A DNA stretch of 64,000 nucleotides from Mameliella sp. MMSF_3455 (GTDB lineage Bacteria; Pseudomonadota; Alphaproteobacteria; Rhodobacterales; Rhodobacteraceae), in assembly GCF_030733205.1 (NCBI RefSeq), contig NZ_JASHJL010000021.1:26167-90166 (forward strand), read 5' to 3'. A program made the translations under genes and the position numbers. The notes under the pieces are model-generated. The model did not search any database and had not been told where the DNA came from. It saw nothing but the letters and a program-made list of their open reading frames with translations. Shown here one piece after another: positions 46,812 to 57,634 of the stretch (its first letter is position 1; every line of letters begins with the position of its first letter).

Positions 46812-47611
46812 CCCCCCTCGACCCGGTCACAGATATCGTGCGCCGCATCGACGGACATTTCCCCCGGCACCACCAGGTGAAACTCGACAAAGGTCGCCTG
46901 CCCCGCGTGGCGGGCGCGCAGGTCATGAGCCTCGACCGCGCCTTCGGCATGGGCCGAGATCAACTCTCGCATGGCCTCGAGGTCGGCTTCGGGCACGCTT
47001 TCGTCCATCAGCCCGCCGACAGAGCCACGCAGAACATGCCAGCCCGACCAGAGGATGTTGACCGCCACGAGGGCCGCCAGCAGCGCGTCCATCCAGAGCG
47101 CGCCCGTCAGAACGGCGGCGACTACGCCGATGGCGACTCCGGCAGAAGAAACCACGTCCGTCATCAGGTGCCGCCCGTCGGCCGCCAACGCGGGTGAGCG
47201 CAGGTTGCGCCCCTCGCGCATCAGCACAAGGGCCCAACCCGCGTTCACGATGCTGGCCAGGCCGATCAGCAGCAGGCCGGTAAAGGGCGCGTCGATGTCG
47301 CGCGGCGCGTTCCAGGCGCCCCAGGCCTCGTTCAGGATGAGGATCGCCGCCACGACGATCATCACCCCCTCCATGACGGCGCTGAAATATTCGGCCTTGT
47401 GATGGCCAAAGGGGTGGTCCGCATCGGCCGGTTGCACCGCGATGCGGACGGCCACGAAAGCGGCGATGGCCGTGGCCACGTTGACGATGCTTTCCAGTGC
47501 GTCCGACAGCAGAGCGACAGAGCCGGTCATCCACCAGGCAAGCAGTTTTATCGCAAGCACGGCAAACCCGACAGCGATACTGCCCAGGGCGATTTTCACG
47601 GCTCTTGGCAT
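46805..47611 (-). CDS. Cation diffusion facilitator exporter, frameshifted near its C-terminus
   Basis: The protein reads as 268 residues; AGGAGAT precedes the ATG. About five to six membrane helices carry the metal site motifs SDALESIVNV and HPFGHHKAEYFSA (Zn/Fe-type His and Asp). The cytosolic C-terminal domain begins VEAHDLRARHAGQATFVEFH and stops early at VEGGP because of a G7 run at 46811-46817; the missing tail lies in another frame down to 46722. The exporter probably moves Zn(II), Fe(II) or a similar ion out by proton exchange. The truncation removes the last strand of the dimerisation domain unless the frame is restored. Confidence 0.85.
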   Translation of the reverse strand: MPRAVKIALGSIAVGFAVLAIKLLAWWMTGSVALLSDALESIVNVATAIAAFVAVRIAVQPADADHPFGHHKAEYFSAVMEGVMIVVAAILILNEAWGAWNAPRDIDAPFTGLLLIGLASIVNAGWALVLMREGRNLRSPALAADGRHLMTDVVSSAGVAIGVVAAVLTGALWMDALLAALVAVNILWSGWHVLRGSVGGLMDESVPEADLEAMRELISAHAEGAVEAHDLRARHAGQATFVEFHLVVPGEMSVDAAHDICDRVEGGP

Positions 47612-47653
47612 GACATCTCCTGGCAGGCGCGTCGCACCGGCCTGATAGCCAAG

Positions 47654-47679
47654 GCCCCCGGGCCGTGCAACCCGGGGGC
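47654..47679. terminator. GC-rich stem-loop between mscL and the cation exporter
   Basis: GCCCCCGGG pairs perfectly with CCCGGGGGC around an 8-base loop, just after the mscL stop on the minus strand. No T run follows, so it may not be a full terminator. Confidence 0.45.
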
Positions 47680-47684
47680 ACCGT

Positions 47685-48110
47685 TCAGCCCCGCTTCAAC
47701 GCGTCGCGGATCTCCAGCAGAACTTCCAGTTCGGTCGGCCCCTTGGGCGCTTCGGCGACGGGCTCTTCCTCTTTTTCGGCGGCTTCCTTGATGCGGTTGA
47801 CCATCTTGACCAGCAGGAAAACCACAAAGGCGATGATCAGGAAGTTGATCACGGCCATGACGAACTTGCCAAAGGCAAACACCGGCGTCCCCGCCTCTGT
47901 CGCGGCATCGAGCGAGGCATAGTCATTGCCGTCCATCGCGTAGAACCAGCCGGAGAAGTCGATGCCGCCGGTAAACAGCGCGATCACCGGATTGATGATG
48001 TCGCCCACCAGGGAGGTCACGATGGCCGTAAAGGCCGCACCGATGATGATACCCACGGCCATGTCCATGACATTGCCCTTGGCGATGAAATTCTTGAATT
48101 CTTCCAACAT
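47685..48110 (-). CDS. mscL: Large-conductance mechanosensitive channel
   Basis: The protein has 141 residues from ATG 48110. The N-terminal amphipathic helix [20 protein letters not shown] and the first membrane helix (~15-42, with [20 protein letters not shown]) match the family. The periplasmic loop is followed by TM2 (~79-103, [20 protein letters not shown]) and a charged cytosolic helix. It opens under membrane tension to release solutes during osmotic downshock. It is divergent from the glutathione S-transferase gene. Confidence 0.96.
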   Translation of the reverse strand: MLEEFKNFIAKGNVMDMAVGIIIGAAFTAIVTSLVGDIINPVIALFTGGIDFSGWFYAMDGNDYASLDAATEAGTPVFAFGKFVMAVINFLIIAFVVFLLVKMVNRIKEAAEKEEEPVAEAPKGPTELEVLLEIRDALKRG

Positions 48111-48237
48111 GGCTCTTTGTCCCTTTTCCGGCGCATCCGCCTGTCCACATGCGTTCTGCGCAATCGCACAGCCCGGCCCCTGTGAAACCGGGAAAAACAC
48201 GCCTAGCTTTCCCCCAAACCGGAAAAAGGCCAAGAAA

Positions 48238-48939
48238 ATGTTCGATCTCGCCACTCATCCCGTCGCGGCCCGCTGGCCCGCCCAGCACCCCGAGCGCATC
48301 CAGCTCTACTCGTTTCCCACGCCGAACGGGGTCAAGGCCTCGATCATGTTGGAAGAGACCGGCATGCCCTACGAGCCGCACCTGGTCACGCTGGCGGATG
48401 CAGACGTCAAAAGCGATGCCTTCCTGAGCCTCAACCCCAACAACAAGATCCCGGCAATCATCGACCCGGACGGCCCGGACGGGGCGCCGCTGGCCCTGTT
48501 CGAATCCGGTGCGATCCTGCTGTACCTGGCAGAAAAAAGCGGCACGCTGCTTGGGAACTCCGCCCGCGAAAAGCATCAGATCACACAATGGCTGATGTTC
48601 CAGATGGGCGGGGTGGGCCCGATGCTGGGCCAGCTTGGTTTCTTCCACAAGTTCGCGGGCGGCGAGATCGAGGATCCGCGCCCGCGTGAGCGTTACATCA
48701 ACGAGGCCAGGCGCCTGTTGAACGTGATCGAAGGCCAGCTGGCGGACAGGGACTGGATCGCCGGCGACTATTCCATCGCCGACATTGCCATCGCGCCGTG
48801 GCTGAACATCCTCGATTTCTACGGCGCGCGCGACGTGGTCGGCTGGACCTCGTTTCCCCGCACCAATGCCTATCTCGAACGCTTCCTCGACCGTCCGGCC
48901 GTCAAGCGTGGCATGAAGATACCGGCGCGCGAAGCATGA
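48238..48939 (+). CDS. YfcG-like glutathione S-transferase-family protein
   Basis: The protein has 233 residues. The ATG at 48238 fits the family start; AAAAAGGCC lies upstream. An N-terminal thioredoxin fold ([44 protein letters not shown] with the glutathione-binding ES pair) precedes the helical domain, which contains [15 protein letters not shown], typical of YfcG/YghU nucleophilic transferases. Such enzymes act as disulfide-bond reductases using glutathione. It is a single gene in the cytosol. Confidence 0.9.
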   Translation: MFDLATHPVAARWPAQHPERIQLYSFPTPNGVKASIMLEETGMPYEPHLVTLADADVKSDAFLSLNPNNKIPAIIDPDGPDGAPLALFESGAILLYLAEKSGTLLGNSAREKHQITQWLMFQMGGVGPMLGQLGFFHKFAGGEIEDPRPRERYINEARRLLNVIEGQLADRDWIAGDYSIADIAIAPWLNILDFYGARDVVGWTSFPRTNAYLERFLDRPAVKRGMKIPAREA

Positions 48940-48979
48940 TCTGACCGGCTCCGGGGCGGTGTTTTCCCGCCCCGGAGAC

Positions 48980-49429
48980 TCAGCCCGGCAAAGCGCCCGT
49001 CAGGACGTAACGCAGGACCTGCACAACCTCTTGCGGCGTGCGCGCCACCGCCAGCGCGGCGGCATCGACCTCTTTCAGGGCGTGATCGTGTTCCGGCGGT
49101 TGCAGGATGATCAGCGATTTGCCCAGCGCGCTGGCATAGCCCGCGTCAAAGGCGGCATTCCACTGCTTGTACTTGTCGCCGAAACGCACGACGACCACGT
49201 CCGCGTCCGCGATCCCCTTGCGGGTGCGGATGGCATTGACCATCGCACCCTTGTGGTCATGCCAGTACTTGTTGTCCTCTGCGCCCAGAATCTGGACACC
49301 GCAGTCGTCGCTGGCCGCGTGGTCGGTGACCGGCGCGTTGAAGGTGATGTCCAGCCCCTGCGCGCCGTCGATGATCTGGTCGCGCCAGTCGGTGTGGATC
49401 TCGCCCGAGAGATAGACGTTCAGTCCCAT
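48980..49429 (-). CDS. YtoQ-family protein
   Basis: The protein has 149 residues; AAGGAGCG precedes the ATG. The sequence GLNVYLSGEIHTDWRDQI and DADVVVVRFGDKYKQWNAAF fits the YtoQ family, a nucleoside 2-deoxyribosyltransferase-like fold. The biochemical role is unknown in the family as far as I recall. It is probably transcribed alone, with a terminator of the upstream gene just before it. Confidence 0.85.
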   Translation of the reverse strand: MGLNVYLSGEIHTDWRDQIIDGAQGLDITFNAPVTDHAASDDCGVQILGAEDNKYWHDHKGAMVNAIRTRKGIADADVVVVRFGDKYKQWNAAFDAGYASALGKSLIILQPPEHDHALKEVDAAALAVARTPQEVVQVLRYVLTGALPG

Positions 49430-49445
49430 ATCCGCTCCTTCCCAT

Positions 49446-49469
49446 GAAAAAGGGCGCGAAAGGCGCCCT
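49446..49469 (-). terminator. Rho-independent terminator of the flavoprotein-GcvT gene
   Basis: On the minus strand AGGGCGC pairs with GCGCCCT around a five-base loop, followed by a T run. It lies 57 bases after the stop at 49526. Confidence 0.85.
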
Positions 49470-49525
49470 GTTTCCTGTCAACATATCCGGCCCTGCGCAC
49501 ATGGCAAGGCGAGAGCGACCGACGC

Positions 49526-52033
49526 TCACCCGTCGACCCGGATGACCTCGTTCTTCGGGTCGTAGGGGCTGTCCTGGGTGATCGTCGCGTCCCAGAGCTG
49601 GTCCAGCATCTTGACCTTCAGTCGCGTACCTTCGACCGCCAGCTCGGGCTTGACGTACCCCATGCCGATGGACTTGCCGAACGCGACCGAGTAGCCGCCC
49701 GATGTCAGACGCCCGACGCGGGTGCCATCCGGCGCGTAAAGCGCCTCGCGGCCCCAGGGATCGGCATCCGCCGGTCCGTCGATCAGCAGCGTCACGCATT
49801 TGGACCGCACGCCGGTTTCCTCCAGCTTGGCCTTGCCGTGGAACTCCTTGGTCAGGTCGACAAAGCGTGGCAGGTCGGCCTCCAGCGGGGTCGCGTCACG
49901 CCCCAGTTCGTTGCCGAAGGCACGGTAGGATTTCTCCTGCCGCAGCCAGTTCTGGGCGCGGGCGCCGACCAGCTTCATCCCGTGCTTTTCGCCGGCGGTG
50001 GTCAGTTGGTCCCAAAGGTTGTTCTGCATCTCGATCGGGTGATGCAGCTCCCAACCAAGCTCACCGGTATAGGCCACGCGGATCGCCATGACGGGCACCA
50101 TGCCCAGTTCGATGTTGCGCATCGACAGCCAGGGAAAGCGCTTGTTGCCCAGCACCGTCGACGGGTCGGCATCCTTGACGATCTCTTTCAGAACGTCACG
50201 CGATTTCGGACCGGCGATGGCAAAGACGCCCCATTGGGTGGTCACGTCATGACAGGAAATCCAGCCGAATTCGTCGCGCTTGTCCTCGATCGCCTTGCGC
50301 AGGTAGTCGCTGTCATAGGACGTCCACGCCCCCGCCGAGACCAGGTAGTACTTGTCCTCGGCCAGGCGCACGATGGTGTATTCCGTGCGGGTCGTGCCAT
50401 GGCTGGTCAGCGCGTAGGTCAGGTTGATGCGGCCGACCTTGGGCAGCTTGTTGCAGGTGAACCAGTCCAGGAACCGCGTCGCGCCGGGTCCTTCGACGAC
50501 GTGCTTGGTAAAGGCGGTCGCGTCGATCAGGCCCACGCCCTCGCGCACGGCCCTCGCCTCTTCCACGGCATACTGCCACCAGCCGCCGCGACGAAAGCTG
50601 CGCGCGTCGTGGTCGAAGTTCTCCGGCGCATCCAGCGGGCCGTAGTAGTTGGGACGCTCCCAACCATTGACGAACCCGAACTGCGCGCCCCTGGCCTTTT
50701 GCCGGTCATATGCGGGCGCGGTGCGCAGCGGACGGCAGGCGGGGCGTTCCTCGTCAGGGTGGTGCAGGATGTAGACGTGGTCGTAGCACTCTTCGTTTTT
50801 GCGCGCGGCAAACTCGGTGGTCATCCAGTCCTGACCGTATCGTTTCGGGTCGAGCGAGGCCATGTCGATCTCGGCTTCGCCGTCCACCATCATCTGGGCG
50901 AGGTAGTACCCGGTGCCGCCCGCGGCGGTGATGCCGAAGGAAAACCCCTCTGCCAGCCACATGTTGCGCAGGCCCGGGGCCGGGCCGACCAGCGGGTTAC
51001 CGTCCGGCGTGTAGCAGATCGGGCCGTTGAAATCGTCCTTGAGGCCGGATTCCTCGCAGGAGGGCATCCGGTGGATCATCGCCATGTACTGCTCCTCGAT
51101 CCGTTCCAGGTCGAGCGGGAAGAGGTCGGCGCGGAAGCTGTCCGGCACGCCGTATTCAAAGCAGGCGGGCGCGTTTTTCTCGTAGACACCCAGGATCCAG
51201 CCGCCCCGCTCTTCGCGGACGTAGGATTGCGCGTCTGCATCACGGATGACCGGGTGCTCGGGGTTGCCCTCGGCCCGCCAGCCCTGCAACGCAGGGTCCG
51301 CGTCCGTGACGATGAACTGGTGCTCGACCGGGATCGCGGGGATCTTGATGCCCAGCAGTCTTGCGGTGCGCTGTGCGTGGTTGCCCGAAGCGGTGACAAC
51401 ATGCTCGGCGGTGATCGTGACCGTCTCGTCGCTTTCGACCAGGTTGCCGCCCTTTTCCACCATCTTGGTGCAGGTGACTTCCCAGTGCGTGCCGGTCCAG
51501 TTGTAGCTGTCGGCCTGCAGCTTGCGCACGATCTCGACGCCGCGCTGACGGGCGCCCTTGGCTATCGCCTGCGTCACGTCGGCCGGATTGATGTAGCCAT
51601 CCGTGTGGTGGTACAGCGCGCCCTTCAGATCCTCGGTGTTGATCAGCGGCCAGCGTTCCTTGATCTCGTCCGGGGTCAGCCAGACGTAGGGCACGCCACA
51701 GGTTTCCGCGGTCGAGGCATAGAGCCTGTACTCGTCCATACGCTCATCGGTCTGGGCCATGCGCAGGTTGCCGACCACGGCGAAACCGGCATTCAGCCCG
51801 GTCTCTTCCTCGAGGGTCTTGTAGAAATCCACCGAGTACTTGTGGATGTGGGTCGTCGCATAGGACATGTTGAACAGTGGCAGCAGGCCCGCTGCGTGCC
51901 AGGTCGAGCCGGAGGTGAGCTCATCACGCTCGACGAGCATGACGTCTTCCCAGCCGGCCTTGGCCAGGTGATAGGCGATCGAGGTGCCGACGGCGCCACC
52001 GCCGACGACCAAAGCTTTGACATGGGTTTTCAT
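49526..52033 (-). CDS. FAD-dependent oxidoreductase-GcvT fusion (dimethylglycine/sarcosine dehydrogenase type)
   Basis: The protein has 835 residues from ATG 52033, with GGAG upstream; ATG 52054 with AAGGG is possible. The N-terminal FAD-binding oxidase domain (~6-400: ALVVGGGAVGTSIAYHLAKA, SGSTWHAAGLLP, with the likely flavin-binding His in STWHAAG) is followed by a linker and a folate-binding GcvT unit (~440-830: MRNIELGMVPVMAIRVAYTG, ELGWELHHP). Such enzymes demethylate dimethylglycine, sarcosine or related N-methyl compounds and pass formaldehyde to tetrahydrofolate. Roseobacters carry several paralogues, so the substrate cannot be fixed from sequence. Confidence 0.9.
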   Translation of the reverse strand: MKTHVKALVVGGGAVGTSIAYHLAKAGWEDVMLVERDELTSGSTWHAAGLLPLFNMSYATTHIHKYSVDFYKTLEEETGLNAGFAVVGNLRMAQTDERMDEYRLYASTAETCGVPYVWLTPDEIKERWPLINTEDLKGALYHHTDGYINPADVTQAIAKGARQRGVEIVRKLQADSYNWTGTHWEVTCTKMVEKGGNLVESDETVTITAEHVVTASGNHAQRTARLLGIKIPAIPVEHQFIVTDADPALQGWRAEGNPEHPVIRDADAQSYVREERGGWILGVYEKNAPACFEYGVPDSFRADLFPLDLERIEEQYMAMIHRMPSCEESGLKDDFNGPICYTPDGNPLVGPAPGLRNMWLAEGFSFGITAAGGTGYYLAQMMVDGEAEIDMASLDPKRYGQDWMTTEFAARKNEECYDHVYILHHPDEERPACRPLRTAPAYDRQKARGAQFGFVNGWERPNYYGPLDAPENFDHDARSFRRGGWWQYAVEEARAVREGVGLIDATAFTKHVVEGPGATRFLDWFTCNKLPKVGRINLTYALTSHGTTRTEYTIVRLAEDKYYLVSAGAWTSYDSDYLRKAIEDKRDEFGWISCHDVTTQWGVFAIAGPKSRDVLKEIVKDADPSTVLGNKRFPWLSMRNIELGMVPVMAIRVAYTGELGWELHHPIEMQNNLWDQLTTAGEKHGMKLVGARAQNWLRQEKSYRAFGNELGRDATPLEADLPRFVDLTKEFHGKAKLEETGVRSKCVTLLIDGPADADPWGREALYAPDGTRVGRLTSGGYSVAFGKSIGMGYVKPELAVEGTRLKVKMLDQLWDATITQDSPYDPKNEVIRVDG

Positions 52034-52147
52034 GACGCGACTCTCCGGGTTCATTTTCCCTTCAATACCGCGCCGCACATCCCGGCGCCGCGCGCGCCCG
52101 ACACGTCATGCGGGGAAAACGACGCGCAAGAAGATCGCTGTGCACGC

Positions 52148-52173
52148 AAAAAGCCGCGGAACGGCGCCGCGGC
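52148..52173 (-). terminator. Rho-independent terminator of the small secreted-protein gene
   Basis: On the minus strand GCCGCGG pairs with CCGCGGC around a seven-base loop and is followed by TTTTT. It lies 27 bases after the stop at 52200. Confidence 0.8.
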
Positions 52174-52199
52174 CTTTCTCATGCGTCATGCACCTGTTC

Positions 52200-52604
52200 C
52201 TAGCATTGGTAACGGTAGGTAAAGACCAGCGTATCCGTGCGCCATTCGCCAGTCGGCTGGCAATTCCTCTGGACCTGGTATTGCCCCGTGACCTGAACGC
52301 GCAGGGGGTTCTGCAGGACCGGCCCCTCGACATGGTATTCCAGCGGCGTACTCGGGCAATACTTGGAAAACCGCCGCGCCGTACCGCTGTACCACTCGCC
52401 GTTTTTCCAGCCATTGAACAGCAGCGTGCCGGGGGTCACGCCCGCCGGATACTGCCAACTGTGTGGCGTCGTTTCGTACCAGAACCAGCGGTTGTTGCCC
52501 TGATCGGTCAGGCGCATGATGGATCCGTTATGATCCCAGCAGGAATCCGCGACTGCCGGGCTGGCCACAATGCAGGCTAGGATCATGGAAATCAGTGGTT
52601 TCAT
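52200..52604 (-). CDS. Small secreted protein of unknown function
   Basis: I do not recognise this 134-residue protein. The ATG at 52604 is chosen because it begins a signal peptide (MKPLISMILACIVASPAVA, cut before DSC) and AGAGG lies upstream; the frame is open far beyond. The mature part is about 115 residues, rich in Trp, Tyr and Asn, with four Cys (SCWDHNG, SKYCPST, QRNCQPTG and the last residue), probably two disulfides. LFNGWKNGEWYSGTARRFSK and YHVEGPVLQNPLRVQV suggest a small beta-sandwich or lipocalin-like shape. It has its own terminator. Confidence 0.75.
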   Translation of the reverse strand: MKPLISMILACIVASPAVADSCWDHNGSIMRLTDQGNNRWFWYETTPHSWQYPAGVTPGTLLFNGWKNGEWYSGTARRFSKYCPSTPLEYHVEGPVLQNPLRVQVTGQYQVQRNCQPTGEWRTDTLVFTYRYQC

Positions 52605-54145
<1,541 letters not shown>

Positions 54146-54241
54146 CGGCGACCGGGACGGGTGCCTCGGCAGTTGGCCGGCACCCGCTGTACCGAAGCGC
54201 CGGGTCCCTGTATCATCCGCCAAACCTGACGCGAGAGACAC

Positions 54242-55162
54242 TTGGCCAGCGACCGCAACGCATCCGACGACTTCACCGGCCCGCTCAGGCGGCTGTTGCT
54301 TGTCGTCCTTGCGCTGGTGCTCTTCGGGTTTTTCCTGCTGTGGCGGATCGACAGCCCGCGCGTGGAACGGTTCCGCGCGCAGGTCGTCGATGCCGTGGTG
54401 CCGCGCATGGACTGGGCGATGGCGCCGGTGACGGCCACCATCCGGCTGGTGCGCGATTTCCAGAGCTATCAACAGCTATTTGAGCAGAACGAGGAGCTGC
54501 GCCGCGAGCTGCGCAAGATGACCGCGTGGAAAGAGGCGGCGCTGCAGCTGGAACAGGAAAACGCACGGCTGCGCGATCTCAACAATGTGCGACTGGACCC
54601 GCGCCTGACCTATATCACGGCCGTGGTGCTGGCGGACTCCGGCTCTCCGTTCCGGCAGTCGGTGCTGATCAACGTGGGCGGGCGCGACGGCATCGTGGAC
54701 GGCTGGGCAACGATGGACGGCATCGGGCTGGTGGGCCGTGTGTCCGGGGTGGGTGCCAATACCAGCCGCGTGATCCTGCTGACCGATGCGACATCGCGCA
54801 TCCCGGCGGAAATCCAGCCTTCGGGCCAGCGCGCCATCATCGCGGGCGACAACACCTCTGCGCCGCCCATCGACTTCCTGGAAAACCCGGACCTCGTGCG
54901 CCCCGGCGACCGCATCGTGACCACCGGCGACGGCGAGGTCTTTCCCCCCGGCCTCCTGATCGGGCAGGTGGCGCAGGATCCCGGCGGGCGGCTGCGCGTA
55001 CGTCTGGCCGCCGACTATGAACAGCTGGAATTCCTGCGCGTCCTGCGCGACCACGGCGCGCGCCGGGTCGAGGCGCCCTCGTCGCTGATCCTGCCGGAGG
55101 TGCTGCCCGACGCCGGTACGCCACCGCCCGCCGCAGCTCCGGGAACGCCCGGCGATGGCTGA
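54242..55162 (+). CDS. mreC: Rod-shape-determining protein MreC
   Basis: The protein has 306 residues from TTG 54242, with GAGAGACAC upstream; an internal start is less likely because the N-terminal cytosolic tail would be lost. One membrane helix (~15-37, LLLVVLALVLFGFFLLWRI), a coiled coil (~70-110, YQQLFEQNEELRRELRKM) and the periplasmic beta domains (SPFRQSVLINVGGRDGIVDG) are visible. The C-terminus is Pro/Ala-rich. It links MreB to PBP2 and RodA. mreD starts 8 bases before its stop. Confidence 0.95.
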   Translation: MASDRNASDDFTGPLRRLLLVVLALVLFGFFLLWRIDSPRVERFRAQVVDAVVPRMDWAMAPVTATIRLVRDFQSYQQLFEQNEELRRELRKMTAWKEAALQLEQENARLRDLNNVRLDPRLTYITAVVLADSGSPFRQSVLINVGGRDGIVDGWATMDGIGLVGRVSGVGANTSRVILLTDATSRIPAEIQPSGQRAIIAGDNTSAPPIDFLENPDLVRPGDRIVTTGDGEVFPPGLLIGQVAQDPGGRLRVRLAADYEQLEFLRVLRDHGARRVEAPSSLILPEVLPDAGTPPPAAAPGTPGDG

Positions 55163-55694
55163 GAACAGCCCGGCGCGGCTCTGGACCATGCGGGCCACCT
55201 ACGTGGCGCTCGCATTGGCGATCTTCTTCGTCCACCTGTTGCCGCTGCAGATCATGCCGTCGCGCATCGCGGGGCCGGACGTCCTGACGGCGCTGACCTT
55301 TGCCTGGGCGCTGCGGCGGCCCGACTATGTGCCGATGTTGTCCATCGCCGGGGTCATGCTGTTGGCGGATTTCCTCTTTCATCGGCCGCCCGGACTTTGG
55401 GCGCTGCTGGTGCTGCTGACCTCCGAGTGGCTCAAGGTGCGGGGCCGGCATGTGCGCGAGAACACCTTTGCCGCCGAATGGCTGACCGCCGCCACCGGCC
55501 TTCTGGTCATCACCGTGATCTACCGCGTCACTCTCGCACTCTTGATCGTGACGCCGGGAATGCTTTCTCTATGGGTGATGCAATATGGTATGACGGTCGC
55601 GATCTACCCCATGGTGGCCGCGGTCAGCTACCTTGCACTTGGCGTGCGGCGCAGCACGCCCGGCGAATACGATCACACGGGACGCCCGCTATGA
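55155..55694 (+). CDS. mreD: Rod-shape-determining protein MreD
   Basis: The protein has 179 residues and overlaps mreC by 8 bases. It is a hydrophobic protein with about five membrane helices (YVALALAIFFVHLLPLQIM first, then FAWALRRPDYVPMLSIAGVM). MreD is weakly conserved; its place between mreC and mrdA decides the call. mrdA starts inside its stop (ATGA). Confidence 0.92.
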   Translation: MAENSPARLWTMRATYVALALAIFFVHLLPLQIMPSRIAGPDVLTALTFAWALRRPDYVPMLSIAGVMLLADFLFHRPPGLWALLVLLTSEWLKVRGRHVRENTFAAEWLTAATGLLVITVIYRVTLALLIVTPGMLSLWVMQYGMTVAIYPMVAAVSYLALGVRRSTPGEYDHTGRPL

Positions 55695-57634
55695 GACGAA
55701 GCCCACGCGAAACCGCCGACAGTGCCCGCCGCATCACGCGACGCGGGCTGATCCTTGGCGGGCTGCAGCTGGGCTTTGCCGGGGTTCTGGCATTGCGCAT
55801 GCGCCACATGCAGGTCGACCAGGCGGATGAATTTCGCCTGCTGGCAGAGGAAAACCGAATCAACATCCGGCTCATTCCCCCTGCCCGCGGCCGCATCTTC
55901 GACCGCGAAGGCCGGGTGATCGCCGAGAACGAACAGACCTACCGCATCACCCTGACGCGCGAGGACGCGGGTGATGTGACCACGGTGATCCGGCGCCTGG
56001 GCCAACTGGTGGAACTGGACGAGGACGACCTGAACCGCGCCCTGGCCGAGATGGAGCGCACGGCGCCTTTCTTTCCCGTCACCATCGCCGACCGCGTTCG
56101 GTGGGAGGACATCAGCCGCGTCGCGGTCAACGCCCCTGCCTTGCCCGGCGTCACCCCCGAGGTGGGCCTGAGCCGCGTCTACCCGAATCGCGATCTCTAT
56201 GCCCATGTGGCGGGCTATGTCGGACCGGTCTCGGAACGCGACCTGTCGCGCTACGAGGATCCGCCGCCGGTGCTGCGCATCCCCCGGTTCCAGATCGGCA
56301 AGGTGGGCGTCGAGGCAAAATACGAGGAACAGCTGCGCGGCAATGCCGGCGCCAAGCGGGTCGAGGTCAATGCCGTGGGCCGCGTCATGCGCGAGCTGGA
56401 CCGGCGCGAGGGCGAGGCCGGCGCCGACCTGCAGTTGACCGTCGATACGGCGCTGCAGGAATACGTTCAGGCGCGCCTTGGCCAGGAAAGCGCCTCTGTC
56501 GTGGTGATGGACGTCAACCGGGGCGACCTGCTGGCCATCGCTTCGGCCCCGTCCTACGACCCCAACAAGTTCGTGCGCGGGATTTCGGTGGCCGACTACG
56601 GCGAGTTGCGTGACAACGACCACCGCCCCCTGGCTTCGAAAACCGTGCAGGACGCCTATCCGCCCGGCTCGACCTTCAAGATGGTCACGGCGCTGGCCGC
56701 GATGGACGCAGGTCTGATGACGCCCGAAGACACGGTCTGGTGCCCCGGCCATCTCGAGGTCGGCGGGCGCAAGTTCCACTGCTGGAAACGTGTCGGGCAT
56801 GGCCATATGACGCTGGAGCAGAGCCTTCGCGAAAGCTGCGACGTCTATTACTACGAAATGGCGCTGAAGGTGGGTATCGAGCGGATCGCCAGCATGGCGC
56901 GACGCCTCGGGCTGGGCGAGGCGCATAACATCCCCATGTCCGCCGTGACCAGCGGCCTGATCCCGGACAAGAACTGGAAACGGCTCAACCGCGGCGCGGA
57001 CTGGGTGATCGGGGACTCTGTCAACGCCTCGATCGGCCAGGGCTTTGTCCTGTCCTCGCCGCTGCAACTGGCGGTCATGACGGCGCGCATCGCAACCGGC
57101 AAGGCGGTGACGCCGCGCCTCGTCAAGAGCGTCGACGGCATCGAGACCGTGCACCTGGAGGGGGCCGATCTTGGGCTGAACCCAAACCACCTGCGCCAGA
57201 TCCGCCGCGCCATGTTCGCGGTGTCGAACCACCGCCACGGCACCGCCTACCGGTCGCGCATCAACGCCGCGGAAATGCGCATGGCCGGCAAGACGGGCAC
57301 CAGCCAGGTCCGCAACATCACCGCCGCCGAACGTGCACGCGGTGTGACCTCGAACGACGACCTGCCCTGGGAACGGCGTGACCACGCGCTGTTCGTGAAC
57401 TTCGCCCCGGCAGAGGCGCCACAGATTGCCGTTTCGGTGGTTGTGGAACACGGCGGCGGCGGCAGCACCGCGGCGGCCCCGATTGCCCGCGACGTCACGC
57501 TGCAGGCGCTTTACAAGGGCGATCCCCCGCTCGAGGCCTATCCCACGGCGGACCGACGCCGCATCAAGGCCCAGCAGGAACGGCTGGCGCGCGAACGCGC
57601 CGAGCGCCGCGCGCAAGGGAGCGACAGCGCGTGA
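55691..57634 (+). CDS. mrdA: Penicillin-binding protein 2 (elongation transpeptidase)
   Basis: The protein has 647 residues from ATG 55691. One N-terminal helix (~18-36) anchors the dimerisation domain (PPARGRIFDREGRVIAENEQ) and the C-terminal transpeptidase, with YPPGSTFKMV (SxxK), SCD in RESCDVYYYE and KTGTS. It cross-links peptidoglycan in the elongasome and is the target of beta-lactams such as mecillinam. rodA starts at a GTG overlapping its stop. Confidence 0.96.
   Translation: MRRSPRETADSARRITRRGLILGGLQLGFAGVLALRMRHMQVDQADEFRLLAEENRINIRLIPPARGRIFDREGRVIAENEQTYRITLTREDAGDVTTVIRRLGQLVELDEDDLNRALAEMERTAPFFPVTIADRVRWEDISRVAVNAPALPGVTPEVGLSRVYPNRDLYAHVAGYVGPVSERDLSRYEDPPPVLRIPRFQIGKVGVEAKYEEQLRGNAGAKRVEVNAVGRVMRELDRREGEAGADLQLTVDTALQEYVQARLGQESASVVVMDVNRGDLLAIASAPSYDPNKFVRGISVADYGELRDNDHRPLASKTVQDAYPPGSTFKMVTALAAMDAGLMTPEDTVWCPGHLEVGGRKFHCWKRVGHGHMTLEQSLRESCDVYYYEMALKVGIERIASMARRLGLGEAHNIPMSAVTSGLIPDKNWKRLNRGADWVIGDSVNASIGQGFVLSSPLQLAVMTARIATGKAVTPRLVKSVDGIETVHLEGADLGLNPNHLRQIRRAMFAVSNHRHGTAYRSRINAAEMRMAGKTGTSQVRNITAAERARGVTSNDDLPWERRDHALFVNFAPAEAPQIAVSVVVEHGGGGSTAAAPIARDVTLQALYKGDPPLEAYPTADRRRIKAQQERLARERAERRAQGSDSA

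Noticed and set aside
49838..52222. Open frame of 794 codons antisense to the flavoprotein-GcvT gene
   Set aside because: It mirrors a strong real gene in GC-rich DNA, has low-complexity His/Val/Gly-rich sequence and no family motifs or ribosome site.
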